Origin: Cellulomonas sp.
GTDB taxonomy: Bacteria > Actinomycetota > Actinomycetes > Actinomycetales > Cellulomonadaceae
Assembly (NCBI RefSeq): GCF_015234515.1
Contig: NZ_JADGMY010000014.1
Span: forward strand, 99,246-163,245
Length of the DNA: 64,000 nucleotides
Reading direction: 5' to 3'
The notes under the pieces were generated by a model. That model was not told the origin of the DNA and made no database searches. It saw only the letters and a program-made list of their open reading frames with translations. This document shows positions 7,657 to 16,027 of this stretch, piece by piece. Every line of letters begins with the position of its first letter. Position 1 is the stretch's first letter. Made by a program: the position numbers and the translations under genes.

Positions 7657-8691
7657 ATGAGAGTCGTGGTCGTCGGTGCGAGCGGCAACGTCGGCACGGC
7701 CGTCCTGCGTCGGCTCGCGCAGGACTCCACCGTGACCTCGGTGGTCGCCGTCGCGCGTCGGGCACCGCAGGACCGCCCGCCGCCGCCGTACGACCTCGCG
7801 ACGTGGGTGGCGTGCGACATCGGTGCCGACGACGCGGCCGACCAGGTCGTCACCGCGCTCGCGGACGCGTTCGCCGGCGCGGACGCCGTGGTCCACCTGG
7901 CGTGGGCGCTGCAGCCCACGCACGACCGTGCGCGCCTGCTGGCGACGAACGTCGTGGGGACGCACCGGGTGGTGCGCGCGGCCGTGCGGGCCGGGGTGCC
8001 GCACCTCGTGGTCGCGTCGTCCGTCGGGGCGTACTCGCCGTCGCCGGGTGACGTCCCACGGGACGAGACGTGGCCGACCGACGGTGTGCCGTCCTCGCAG
8101 TACAGCGTCGACAAGGCCGCGGTGGAGGCGCTGCTGGACCGTGCGGAGGCGCAGACCTCGCTCGTGGTCGCGCGGGTGCGCCCGGCGCTGGTCTTCCAGC
8201 GTGCGGCGGGCCACGAGATCGCCCGCTACTTCCTGGGACCGTTCGTGCCGGGGCGGGTCCTCGACGGGCACGTCCCGGTCCTGCCCTGGCCGCGCGGCGT
8301 GCGCGTCCAGGCCGTGCACGCCGACGACCTCGCCGACGCGTTCCGCGAGGCCGTCGTCCGCCAGGTGCGCGGCGGGTTCAACGTCGCCGGACCGGGGGTC
8401 GTGCGTGGCCCGGACGTCGCCGCGCTCGTGTCCGACGGGCGCCTGCGTGAGGTCCCCGCCGCCCTCGCACGCGCCGCGCTGTCCGCCGGGTGGCGCGCGC
8501 GGGTGGTACCGGTGGGGCCCGGGTGGCTCGACCTGGGGATGTCGGCGCCCGTGCTGGACACGACCCGTGCCGAGCGTGAGCTCGACTGGCGCCCGCGCTT
8601 CACGGGCGTGCAGGCGCTCCACGAGATCGTCCGGGGCATCGCGGACGGTGCCGGCACGGCGAGCCCACCGATGCGGGCGCGCGGCGGCTGA
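7657..8691 (+). CDS. NAD-dependent epimerase/dehydratase family protein
   Basis: Extended short-chain dehydrogenase of 344 residues. The Rossmann glycine motif GASGNVG is at 7-13 and the active-site pair Tyr-149/Lys-153 lies in YSVDK. HLAWALQ near 83-89 corresponds to the usual strand-4 HLA motif. Substrate unknown: a nucleotide-sugar or another small ketone/alcohol is possible, and the C-terminus does not match a named sugar epimerase. A GGGAGG Shine-Dalgarno sits 5 bases upstream of the ATG. Located directly behind the alcohol dehydrogenase. Confidence 0.85.
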   Translation: MRVVVVGASGNVGTAVLRRLAQDSTVTSVVAVARRAPQDRPPPPYDLATWVACDIGADDAADQVVTALADAFAGADAVVHLAWALQPTHDRARLLATNVVGTHRVVRAAVRAGVPHLVVASSVGAYSPSPGDVPRDETWPTDGVPSSQYSVDKAAVEALLDRAEAQTSLVVARVRPALVFQRAAGHEIARYFLGPFVPGRVLDGHVPVLPWPRGVRVQAVHADDLADAFREAVVRQVRGGFNVAGPGVVRGPDVAALVSDGRLREVPAALARAALSAGWRARVVPVGPGWLDLGMSAPVLDTTRAERELDWRPRFTGVQALHEIVRGIADGAGTASPPMRARGG

Positions 8692-8730
8692 CGGCGTGCG
8701 GCGACCGTCGCCACGCGGCACGCTGGGCGC

Positions 8731-9255
8731 ATGACGTCGCCCGACCTCACCGAGGTGAGCACCGACCCCGACCGCCACGTCCTGGGCGAGCCCGACGCGC
8801 CGGTGACGATCGTCGAGTACGGCGACCTCGAGTGCCCGTACTGCCGTGACGCGGAGCCGGTGCTGCGCCGGCTCGTGGAGGAGTCCGGCGGGCGGGTCCG
8901 GCTGGTGTGGCGGCACTTCCCGCTCTTCCAGGTGCACCCGCACGCGCTCGCCGCGGCGCTCGCGGCCGAGGCCGCGGGGGCGCAGGGGCAGTTCTGGTCG
9001 ATGCAGCAGCTGCTGTTCGCGCGCCAGGACGCCCTCACCGACGACGACCTGGCGGGCTACGCGCGCGAGCTGGGCCTCGACCCGGAGCAGATCGTCGGCG
9101 CACCGGCGGACCGGTACGCGCGCGCGGTGCAGGCCGACTACGAGAGCGGCATCGAGCTGGACGTCCCGGGCACGCCGACCCTGGTCGTCGACGGTGTGCC
9201 GTACCAGGGTCGCATCACGCTCGAGGACCTGCGGGCGGTCGTCGACACGGCGTGA
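8731..9255 (+). CDS. DsbA-family thioredoxin-fold oxidoreductase, cytoplasmic
   Basis: A 174-residue thioredoxin-fold protein with the redox motif CPYC (Cys-35 and Cys-38) in the context VEYGDLECPYCRDAEP, an inserted helical domain (about 70-130), and the cis-proline segment PGTPTLVVDG. No signal peptide or lipobox precedes the domain, so it probably acts in the cytoplasm, unlike secreted DsbA. CACGCT (8719-8724) ends 6 bases before the ATG, so the mRNA may be leaderless. Likely role: thiol-disulfide exchange with an unknown partner. Confidence 0.88.
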   Translation: MTSPDLTEVSTDPDRHVLGEPDAPVTIVEYGDLECPYCRDAEPVLRRLVEESGGRVRLVWRHFPLFQVHPHALAAALAAEAAGAQGQFWSMQQLLFARQDALTDDDLAGYARELGLDPEQIVGAPADRYARAVQADYESGIELDVPGTPTLVVDGVPYQGRITLEDLRAVVDTA

Positions 9256-9306
9256 CGCGGTGGGCGCGGGTGGCCGCCGCTGGGCACCGTGGGCCACCAT
9301 GGGCTC

Positions 9307-10152
9307 GTGACCGCCGCGCCCGACCTGCCCACCCCTCTTCCCGTGCCGCGCACGGCGCTGGTGACCGGCGCCGGTCGGGGCATCGGCCGCCGGCTCGCGC
9401 TCGCGCTCGCGCGCGAGGGCTACGCGCTGGGACTGGTGGCCCGCACGCGTGAGCGCCTCGAGGAGGTCGCGGACGAGGCCCGGGCGCTCGGTGCGCCGGT
9501 GACGGTGGCCGCGGCGGACCTGGTCGACGCGACCGCGGTGGCGGACGCGGTCGCGCGCGTCGAGGCGGGGCTGGCCTCGCAGGGTGGCATCGGCCTGCTG
9601 GTCAACAACGCCGGCGTCATCGAGCACGCCGAGCTCCCGTTCGCGGCGGACGACGTCGAGGACGTGTGGCGCGTGGTCGAGACGAACGTGCGGGGTCCGC
9701 TGCTCGCGACGCACGCCGTGCTGCCCGGGATGCTCGCGCGCGGCGGGGGCCGCGTGCTCAACATGAACTCCGGTGCGGGGCACCGCGCGATGACCTCGTA
9801 CACGGGCTACGCCATCAGCAAGGGCGCTCTCGCGCGCCTGACGACGCAGCTGCACCGCCAGTACGCGGACGCAGGTCTGCGGGTGCTGGACCTCGCGCCC
9901 GGGGTGGTCGCGACCGACATGACCGCGGCGATGCCGGTGCACGCCGAGCGCACGGACTGGACGTCGCCGCAGGAGGTCGCGGCCCTGGTCCTGGGGTTCG
10001 CGGGCGGTGACCTCGATGCGCTGTCGGGGCGCTTCGTGCGTGCGGGCGTCGACACGGTGGCGTCCTTGCGCGAGCACGCCGAGGCGATCGTCGCCGCGGA
10101 CGCCCGCACGCTGCGGCTGGCGACCTGGGGGCCGGACGACCCGGCCGTGTGA
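9307..10152 (+). CDS. Short-chain dehydrogenase/reductase
   Basis: Classical SDR of 281 residues: cofactor motif TGAGRGIG at 20-27, NNAG at about 100-103, and catalytic Tyr-168/Lys-172 in YAISK. An Arg after the glycine motif (GRGIGRR) and VARTRERL at the end of strand 2 suggest NADP preference; this is inference. Substrate unknown. I take GTG 9307 over ATG 9289 because CACCAT (9295-9300) lies 6 bases before it, while the extra residues from 9289 add nothing recognisable. Confidence 0.87.
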   Translation: MTAAPDLPTPLPVPRTALVTGAGRGIGRRLALALAREGYALGLVARTRERLEEVADEARALGAPVTVAAADLVDATAVADAVARVEAGLASQGGIGLLVNNAGVIEHAELPFAADDVEDVWRVVETNVRGPLLATHAVLPGMLARGGGRVLNMNSGAGHRAMTSYTGYAISKGALARLTTQLHRQYADAGLRVLDLAPGVVATDMTAAMPVHAERTDWTSPQEVAALVLGFAGGDLDALSGRFVRAGVDTVASLREHAEAIVAADARTLRLATWGPDDPAV

Positions 10153-10159
10153 CGTGACC

Positions 10160-10175
10160 GGCCGCCGCGGCGGCC
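10160..10175. terminator. Short GC palindrome between convergent genes
   Basis: A perfect 16-base palindrome (GGCCGCCG/CGGCGGCC) lies in the 41-base gap between the convergent SDR and nhaA genes. It has almost no loop and no U-tract, so the terminator call is weak. Confidence 0.3.
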
Positions 10176-10193
10176 GCGGCGTCGGACGGGGCG

Positions 10194-11567
10194 TCAGTCC
10201 GCCGGGCGCGGGGCGACGGGCTGCTCGACCTGCCGCCAGGGCAGGGGCGGCAGGGTCGGCGGCAGCTGCGGCGGCGTGCACAGGGACAGCCGCTCCCCGA
10301 GCCAGCGCAGCAGCAGCGAGCCCGCCACGGCAGCGACCAGGGAGCCCGCGAGCACCCCGATCTTGGCGTGCTCGAGGAGCACGGGGTCGTCGAACGCGAG
10401 CTGCGCGATGAACAGCGAGATCGTGAAGCCGATGCCGGCCAGCACGGCACCGCCCATGAGGTGGCCCCACCGCACGCGCCCGGGCAGGTCACCCAGGCCC
10501 AGGCGCAGCGCGAGCGTCGCGGCGCCCGTGATGCCCACGGCGTTGCCGACCACGAGCGCGACGGCGACGCCGATGGTCAGTCGGGACGAGAAGGCGTCGG
10601 CGAGCGTGGCAGGGTCGAGGCGCACGCCCGCGTTGGCCAGGCCGAAGAGCGGGACCACCACGTACGCGCTCCACGGGTGCAGCGCGCGCTGGAGCCTGTC
10701 GCCCGTCGGCACGGCCGCGCGCCCGGCGAGCTCCGCGGCGTGCTCGCGGTCCGCGCCGCCCTCGGACAGGAAGCGCCGCGCGTGCTGGGCGACCGCCTCG
10801 CGCCGTCGCTCGTGCGGCAGCGACGTCGGCACGAGCAGCCCGACCAGGACGCCCGCGATCGTCGCGTGCACACCCGACGCGAGCACCGCCACCCACAGGG
10901 CCAGCCCGACGGCCACGTACGGCGCGAGGCGCCACACGCCGCGGCGTCGCAGCACCACCAGCACCACGACGAGCACGCCGGCCGCCGCGAGTGCCCGCGC
11001 GTCGACGTCGTCCGTGTAGAACACCGCCATCGCCGCGATCGCGCCGATGTCGTCGACGATCGCGAGGGTGAGCAGGAACAGCCGCAGCCGGTCGGGGCAG
11101 CGCGGCCCGAACAGGGCCAGGACCCCCACGAGGAACGCGGTGTCCGTCGACATGACGACGCCCCACCCGTGGGCGGCGTCCGTGCCGGCGTTGAACGCGA
11201 GGAAGATCAGGACCGGCACGACCAGCCCGCCGACGGCGCCGAGCGCCGGCACGGCGACCGCCCGGGGGTCGCGCAGCTCTCCCCGGGTGACCTCGCGGTT
11301 GATCTCGAGGCCGACGACGGCGAAGAACACGGCCATGGCGAGGTCGTTGACCCAGTGCTGCAGGTCGAGCTCGAGGCGCGCGTCCCCGAGGAACACGCCC
11401 GCCGGTGCGTGCCACAGGGCCGTGTACGCGTCGCGCCACGGGGAGTTGGCCCACACGAGCGCGGCGAGCGTGGCCACGAGCAGCACGACCGCACTGCCGG
11501 CCTCGGTGGCCAGGAACGTGCGGAGCGCGGGCGCGACGGTCGCCCGGCGCGGGTCCTGCCCGCGCAT
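10194..11567 (-). CDS. nhaA: Na+/H+ antiporter NhaA
   Basis: A polytopic membrane protein of 457 residues exchanging Na+ for protons in pH and sodium homeostasis. Hallmarks are FFAVVGLEINREVTRGEL near 80-97, MSTDTAFLVGVL near 135-146, and LTLAIVDDIGAI with the paired aspartates needed for transport. About eleven helices are visible. The hydrophilic C-terminal tail is longer than in the E. coli protein. GTG 11570 directly precedes the chosen ATG and is an equally possible start. It converges with the SDR gene. Confidence 0.94.
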   Translation of the reverse strand: MRGQDPRRATVAPALRTFLATEAGSAVVLLVATLAALVWANSPWRDAYTALWHAPAGVFLGDARLELDLQHWVNDLAMAVFFAVVGLEINREVTRGELRDPRAVAVPALGAVGGLVVPVLIFLAFNAGTDAAHGWGVVMSTDTAFLVGVLALFGPRCPDRLRLFLLTLAIVDDIGAIAAMAVFYTDDVDARALAAAGVLVVVLVVLRRRGVWRLAPYVAVGLALWVAVLASGVHATIAGVLVGLLVPTSLPHERRREAVAQHARRFLSEGGADREHAAELAGRAAVPTGDRLQRALHPWSAYVVVPLFGLANAGVRLDPATLADAFSSRLTIGVAVALVVGNAVGITGAATLALRLGLGDLPGRVRWGHLMGGAVLAGIGFTISLFIAQLAFDDPVLLEHAKIGVLAGSLVAAVAGSLLLRWLGERLSLCTPPQLPPTLPPLPWRQVEQPVAPRPAD

Positions 11568-11657
11568 CACCCGAGCGCGGAGCGCGGGCCACCGGGCGGC
11601 CGCGCTCAGCGCGGTCCCCCGGCCGCGGGCGGCGCCGTCAGGGGGTGGACCACGGGC

Positions 11658-12104
11658 TCAGAGCGCGGGCGACGACGCGTCGGCGGGGACGTGCGCGCCG
11701 TGCCCCGCAGCGCGCAGCGCGTCCCGCAGGCGCTCGGCCGCCGCGTCGAGGTCCGCCGCGGGCACGTCGTGCCGCGCGTGGTCGAACGAGAGGCTCGACT
11801 CGTCCCAGGCGGGCAGCACGTGCAGGTGCAGGTGGGGGACCTCGAAGCCTGCGACGAGGAGCGCGGCGCGCGGCGCGTCCCACGCGGTGCGCTGCGCACG
11901 CCCGACCGTCTTGGCGACGGTCACGAGGTGGGCCAGCAGGTCGTCGGGGGCGTCGGTCAGCTGCTCGACCTCGTCACGGGGGACCACCAGGGCGTGACCG
12001 TCGGTGATGGGGGCGATGGTGAGCAGGACGACCGCGCGGTCGTCGGCCCAGACGAAGCGTCCGGGGATCTCGCCGTCGATGATGCGGGTGAACAGCGTCG
12101 GCAT
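11658..12104 (-). CDS. HIT family protein (histidine triad nucleotide hydrolase)
   Basis: A 148-residue histidine-triad protein with HLHLHVLP near 90-97 and the N-terminal FTRIIDGEIPGRFVWADD typical of Hint/FHIT-like AMP-lysine hydrolases. Expected to hydrolyse nucleoside phosphoramidates or dinucleotides in the cytoplasm. ATG 12104 is supported by TACCGT (12112-12117, minus strand) 7 bases upstream. The neighbouring lipoprotein gene is divergent. Confidence 0.9.
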   Translation of the reverse strand: MPTLFTRIIDGEIPGRFVWADDRAVVLLTIAPITDGHALVVPRDEVEQLTDAPDDLLAHLVTVAKTVGRAQRTAWDAPRAALLVAGFEVPHLHLHVLPAWDESSLSFDHARHDVPAADLDAAAERLRDALRAAGHGAHVPADASSPAL

Positions 12105-12168
12105 GGGCCACACGGTAGCGCGTCGACTTCCGAAGGGCTCCTGAAACGTTTACGGCGATACGGGAGTC

Positions 12169-12197
12169 TTGTCCCTGCGCCGATGACGGCCTAGGAA
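12169..12197 (+). promoter_or_regulatory. Predicted leaderless promoter (TTGTCC-N17-TAGGAA)
   Basis: A -35-like TTGTCC (12169-12174) and -10-like TAGGAA (12192-12197) are separated by exactly 17 bases. The -10 ends 6 bases before the GTG at 12204, so transcription should begin at or next to the start codon. Confidence 0.55.
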
Positions 12198-12203
12198 TCG
12201 CAT

Positions 12204-13016
12204 GTGCGTCTGCAAACCGTCCCCGTGCCCACCCGTCCGACGACCGCGCGCGTGAGGTCCGCCGCCGCCGTCGCCCTCGCGATCGGCCTGCTCGCCGCGT
12301 GCTCCGCGGGCACCGAGCCCCAGACCGGCGACGCCGCGCAGGTCACCGCGGCCGAGACCCCCACGATGCTGGCGAGCGCCCCGGTCGAGATGGCGGCCAT
12401 GGAGCCGCCCGAGTGCCTGTCCGAGGGCATCGCCTACGCCACCGTGGGCAAGGACGCGGCCACGACGACGGTCGCGTGGGCCGGGTCCGGCGACCGCGGC
12501 GTCCTGTTCGCACCCCAGGTGGACGGCGACGTCTGCCAGTGGTCGGGCGAGCTCGCCCGGCTCGCGGGCGCCGGCTACCTCGTGGCCACGTACGACTGGG
12601 GCGCGTCCGGCGAGGTCGGGTTCCAGGCCGCCCTGGACGTCCTGAAGGCCACGGGCGCGCAGAGCGTCGCGTTCGTCGGCGCGTCCGCCGGGGGCACGCT
12701 CGCCGCCGGGATGGCCGACGACCTGGGAGCCGTCGCGGTCGTCGCGCTGAGCCCGCCGGCCGTGTACGGCGAGGTCGACGCGCGGGCCGAGGCCAACCAG
12801 TTCACCGGCCCGCTGCAGGTGTTCTCCTCGACCGACGACCCCCAGGTGCCCGCGGCCGACAGCGCGCTCGTCGTGCGCAACGACAAGACGTCGATCGTCA
12901 CCGAGGTGTCCGGCACGGCCCACGGGATCGAGTTCATGGCGCCCGACGGCTACCACGCCGACCACGTGCGCACGACGATCGACGAGGCCCTCACGATCGG
13001 CTTCGGCGAGGGCTGA
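12204..13016 (+). CDS. Secreted lipoprotein with alpha/beta-hydrolase fold
   Basis: A 270-residue exported protein with a lipobox LLAAC (acylated Cys-33) after an Arg-containing signal sequence. The mature part looks like a dienelactone-hydrolase-type alpha/beta hydrolase: nucleophile elbow GASAGG with Ser-161, an acid in STDDPQVP near 211-213, and a histidine in GTAHGIEF (His-240). Likely an esterase or related hydrolase anchored outside the membrane; substrate unknown. GTG start with an immediately upstream promoter. A perfect 17-bp hairpin follows the stop. Confidence 0.8.
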   Translation: MRLQTVPVPTRPTTARVRSAAAVALAIGLLAACSAGTEPQTGDAAQVTAAETPTMLASAPVEMAAMEPPECLSEGIAYATVGKDAATTTVAWAGSGDRGVLFAPQVDGDVCQWSGELARLAGAGYLVATYDWGASGEVGFQAALDVLKATGAQSVAFVGASAGGTLAAGMADDLGAVAVVALSPPAVYGEVDARAEANQFTGPLQVFSSTDDPQVPAADSALVVRNDKTSIVTEVSGTAHGIEFMAPDGYHADHVRTTIDEALTIGFGEG

Positions 13017-13029
13017 GCCGCCAGGTCCC

Positions 13030-13068
13030 GACGTCGGCCGCGCCCGTGCCCCGGGCGCGGCCGACGTC
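13030..13068. terminator. Bidirectional hairpin terminator, 17-bp perfect stem
   Basis: Arms 13030-13046 and 13052-13068 are perfect reverse complements around a 5-base loop. The hairpin sits in the 55-base gap between the convergent lipoprotein and NYN genes. No U-tract, as is common for actinobacterial terminators. Confidence 0.75.
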
Positions 13069-13071
13069 GTC

Positions 13072-13635
13072 TCACAGGTAGCGCAGCGGGTCGAACTCCT
13101 CGAGCGGGATGATCCGCAGCCGCGGCAGCTGCACGTTGAACGCCGAGACGTCGGTCTCCAGGTCGAACGTCTGCAGCCCACGGGCCGTCAGGCCGGCGAG
13201 CGACTGGCTCGTGAACTCGCGGAACGCGAGCAGCCCCACGCGCCGTCCCGCGTCCACGAGCTGGGCGACCTCCGGAGCGAAGTCGCCGTCGTGGCTCGCG
13301 AGCAGGACGTCACCGTCCCGGTCGGCGATCGCGTCGAGCGTGCGCTTGATGCCGATGTCGACGACCTTCTCGTACGACTCGCCCGACAGCGGGATCGGCA
13401 CGAACCCGATCGCCGTGAGCGCCTGCACGAACGACATCGGCAGCGAGCCGTTCGACGCGTTGAGGAAGAACAGCGCCTTGACCGGCTGGTCCCACGTCTG
13501 CTGCGCGAAGCTCAGCACCCGCTCCCACCGCGGACGCTGCTCCGGCGTCGGTCGTCCGCCGAGGATCGAGGAACCGAGCGTGGCGTCGATGTTCTCGCCG
13601 TCGACCAGCAGGTAGGTGGTGCCCGTCTCGCTCAT
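13072..13635 (-). CDS. NYN (PIN-like) domain protein
   Basis: A 187-residue protein with the NYN/DUF88 fold, a PIN-like nuclease family acting on RNA. The acidic residues of LLVDGENID (near the N-terminus), KVVDIGIKRTLD and ASHDGDFAPEV provide the expected metal-binding site. It lacks the C-terminal OST-HTH domain found in some relatives; instead the C-terminus ends in a short predicted beta-rich tail. TACGCT (13642-13647, minus strand) ends 6 bases before the ATG. Target RNA unknown. Confidence 0.85.
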   Translation of the reverse strand: MSETGTTYLLVDGENIDATLGSSILGGRPTPEQRPRWERVLSFAQQTWDQPVKALFFLNASNGSLPMSFVQALTAIGFVPIPLSGESYEKVVDIGIKRTLDAIADRDGDVLLASHDGDFAPEVAQLVDAGRRVGLLAFREFTSQSLAGLTARGLQTFDLETDVSAFNVQLPRLRIIPLEEFDPLRYL

Positions 13636-13757
13636 CGCACCAGCGTAGACGGGCCGCGCCGAGCCGGGTCCCGTGGTGTCATGATGCGTCGTCGGCGGGG
13701 TCCGACGGCGACGACGCGTCGCGGGGCGCTGCTCCCGTGCGAGGAGGGGGACCGGCC

Positions 13758-14303
13758 ATGCCCGATCACGACGTCGCCGCGAGCGAGCGATCCTCTCCCT
13801 CCGACGTCCGCACGTCGGTGGCCGCGTGGGAGGCGCTGTTCCGCGCCCAGGTCGCACTCGTGCGCCGGTTCGCGCGCCACGACGTGTGGGGCGGCATGAG
13901 CATGCGGGAGTACGACGTGCTCTACACCCTGTCGCGTGCGGACGGCCAGGCGCTGCGGCTGCGGGAGCTCGCGCAGTCCAGCCTCCTGACCCAGCCCAGC
14001 CTGTCGCGGCTCGTCGACCGGCTGGAGAGCGACGGGCTCGTCCAGCGTGAGCCCGTCGAGGGGGACCGGCGCGGCACGGCGGTCCACCTGACCGCCGAGG
14101 GGCGGGCGCGGCAGCGGGAGATCGGGCGACGGCACGCCCGGGCGATCGACGCGCTCGTCGGCGGTGCGCTCGACGCCGACGAGCTCGCGACCCTCGAACG
14201 GCTGTGCACCCGGCTCCGGCTCGCCCAGGCCGACCTCCCCGACCCGGTCGGTCTGACGGACGACGGCGCCGCCGACCTCCGACGTGCCGACGGGGACCTC
14301 TGA
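13758..14303 (+). CDS. MarR-family transcriptional regulator
   Basis: A 181-residue winged-helix regulator. Helix-turn-helix and wing span about 60-125: LRELAQSSLLTQPSLSRLVD for the recognition region, then the wing VQREPVEGDRRGTAVHLT. Flanking helices would form the dimer interface. GAGGAGG about 10 bases upstream supports ATG 13758. The gene directly precedes a flavodoxin-like gene in the same direction (81 bases apart), a plausible regulated partner; the ligand is unknown. Confidence 0.9.
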   Translation: MPDHDVAASERSSPSDVRTSVAAWEALFRAQVALVRRFARHDVWGGMSMREYDVLYTLSRADGQALRLRELAQSSLLTQPSLSRLVDRLESDGLVQREPVEGDRRGTAVHLTAEGRARQREIGRRHARAIDALVGGALDADELATLERLCTRLRLAQADLPDPVGLTDDGAADLRRADGDL

Positions 14304-14384
14304 CCCACGACACGCAGGCACCCCCCGGCAACGATGGGATCCCGTGGGCACGAGGGCCTGCGGGGGGACGGCGAGGAGGGCACG

Positions 14385-14930
14385 ATGCGCATCCTGGTGA
14401 CGGTGGCGTCGCGCCACCATGGCACGTGGGAGATCGGCGAGGTCATCGCGCGACGGCTGCGCGAGCGCGGCCACCAGGTCGACCAGCACGCACCCGAGGA
14501 CGTCACGAGCATCGCCGACCACGACGCGGTCGTGATCGGGTCTGCCGTCTACACGGCGCACTGGCTGCCCGCCGCGCGCGACCTGGCCCAGCGGCTCACC
14601 GACGAGCTGCGTGCGCGCCCGGTCTGGATGTTCTCCTCCGGCCTGGCGACACAGCCCGCCAACTCGGCGAACTCCCCGCTCGAGGTCGCGGCACTCCGGG
14701 AGCGCATCGGCGCACGGACGCACCGCAGCTTCCGTGGGCGTCTGGACCGGTCCCTGCTGTCGTTCACCGAGCGCGCGATCATCGCCGGCGGCCGTGCGCG
14801 CGAGGGCGACCACCGCGACATGACGGCGGTCGCGGCGTGGGCGGACGAGATCGCCGACTCCCTCGACCCGGACGCCGCTCCGAACCGGCCCGTCGCGGCG
14901 GCCACGCAGGGTCGACCGGTCCGGGCGTGA
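14385..14930 (+). CDS. Flavodoxin-domain protein
   Basis: A 181-residue protein with a flavodoxin fold of the HemG-like type: an FMN phosphate-binding region at the N-terminus (ILVTVASRHHGTWEIGEVIA, with the TxxxxT/G loop degenerate), then VVIGSAVYTAHWLP and WMFSSGLA. The loop differs from classical flavodoxins, so FMN binding is likely but not certain. GAGGAGG upstream fixes ATG 14385. It may be controlled by the adjacent MarR regulator. Possible roles are quinone or redox handling. Its stop is 4 bases from that of the convergent kinase gene. Confidence 0.78.
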   Translation: MRILVTVASRHHGTWEIGEVIARRLRERGHQVDQHAPEDVTSIADHDAVVIGSAVYTAHWLPAARDLAQRLTDELRARPVWMFSSGLATQPANSANSPLEVAALRERIGARTHRSFRGRLDRSLLSFTERAIIAGGRAREGDHRDMTAVAAWADEIADSLDPDAAPNRPVAAATQGRPVRA

Positions 14931-14934
14931 GGGG

Positions 14935-15876
14935 TCAGGAGACCCGCAGGGCCCGTTCCCGCTGACGGCGCAGACCGCGCAGCTCGGCGGCGGCCGCGAC
15001 CATCGTGGGCCGCTGCACGGGATCGGTGCGGGTCATCGCGCGCAGCAGCGCAGCGAAGTCACGGTCGAGGTCGTCGGCGATCTGCGGCGCGTGCAGCAGC
15101 CGGGCCAGCGACGCCGTGAGCGGGTCGCCCGGGAACGCGCGCCGCGCCGTCAAGCACTCGAGGAGGACCAGGCCCAGGGAGTACACGTCGCTCGCGGGCC
15201 CGGCCTGCTCACCCAACGCCTGCTCGGGGCTCTGGTAGCTCGCCGTGGCACGGTCGTCCGTCCGGCTCGCCGGGTACGCGGCGTCGGACGCCGCGATGCC
15301 GAAGTCCGCGAGCACGACCGGCAGGGCCGGTGCGTCGCGTCGCCCCGACGTCGGCGTGGTGTCGGCCACGAGCACGTTCGAGGGCTTCACGTCGCGGTGC
15401 ACGACACCGGCACGGTGCGCGTGGGCCAGGCCCTGCGCGAGCTGGTGCCCGACGTCCGCGGTCGTCGCGGCGTCGAGGGGACCGTCCGCGACGAGCTCAC
15501 GCAGCGTGCGGCCCTCGACGAGCTCCATCACGAGGAAGGCGACCGGTCCCGTGGCGGGTGTCACGTCCGCCCCCACGTCGAGCAGGGCGACGAGGGACGG
15601 GTGCGACAGGTCGGCCAGGACCCTGGCCTCCTGCGCGTACCGCCGCACCTGCGACGGGTCGGCGCCCGCCAGCCGGAACAGCTTGATGGCGACCTGCCGG
15701 TCGAGACGCGTGTCGACCGCCCGGTACACCTGCGCGGATCCGCCCTCCCCGAGGCGATCGGCCAGCACGTAGCGACGCGCCAGCTCAGGTGCGGCGTGCC
15801 GTCCGGCGCGCGTCACAGCTTGCTCATCGGTCGTGCTCCGGTTCCTCGGGGTCGCGGCGCGCGGAGGTCGCACCAT
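14935..15876 (-). CDS. Soluble serine/threonine protein kinase (Hanks type)
   Basis: A 313-residue kinase with every catalytic motif: glycine loop GEGGSAQVYRA at 43-53, VAIK with Lys-65, catalytic loop HRDVKPSN, DFG (LADFGIA) and a SPEQALG segment. After the kinase domain there is only a short basic tail; no transmembrane or PASTA segment, so it is cytoplasmic, unlike PknB. An N-terminal extension of about 35 residues is low-complexity. TACGGT (15881-15886, minus strand) lies 4 bases before the ATG. Substrates unknown. Confidence 0.9.
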   Translation of the reverse strand: MVRPPRAATPRNRSTTDEQAVTRAGRHAAPELARRYVLADRLGEGGSAQVYRAVDTRLDRQVAIKLFRLAGADPSQVRRYAQEARVLADLSHPSLVALLDVGADVTPATGPVAFLVMELVEGRTLRELVADGPLDAATTADVGHQLAQGLAHAHRAGVVHRDVKPSNVLVADTTPTSGRRDAPALPVVLADFGIAASDAAYPASRTDDRATASYQSPEQALGEQAGPASDVYSLGLVLLECLTARRAFPGDPLTASLARLLHAPQIADDLDRDFAALLRAMTRTDPVQRPTMVAAAAELRGLRRQRERALRVS

Positions 15877-16027
15877 GACGACCGTATTGCCGTCGACCGG
15901 ACCCCGCACACGGAGACGCCGGAACCACCCGGACGCGTTCCCGAGGTGACGCGGTGTCGTGACAACGTCACGTCGAGGACGACCCCGTGGGCAGGTCGCT
16001 GCCCGGACACGATGGGATGATCGGACG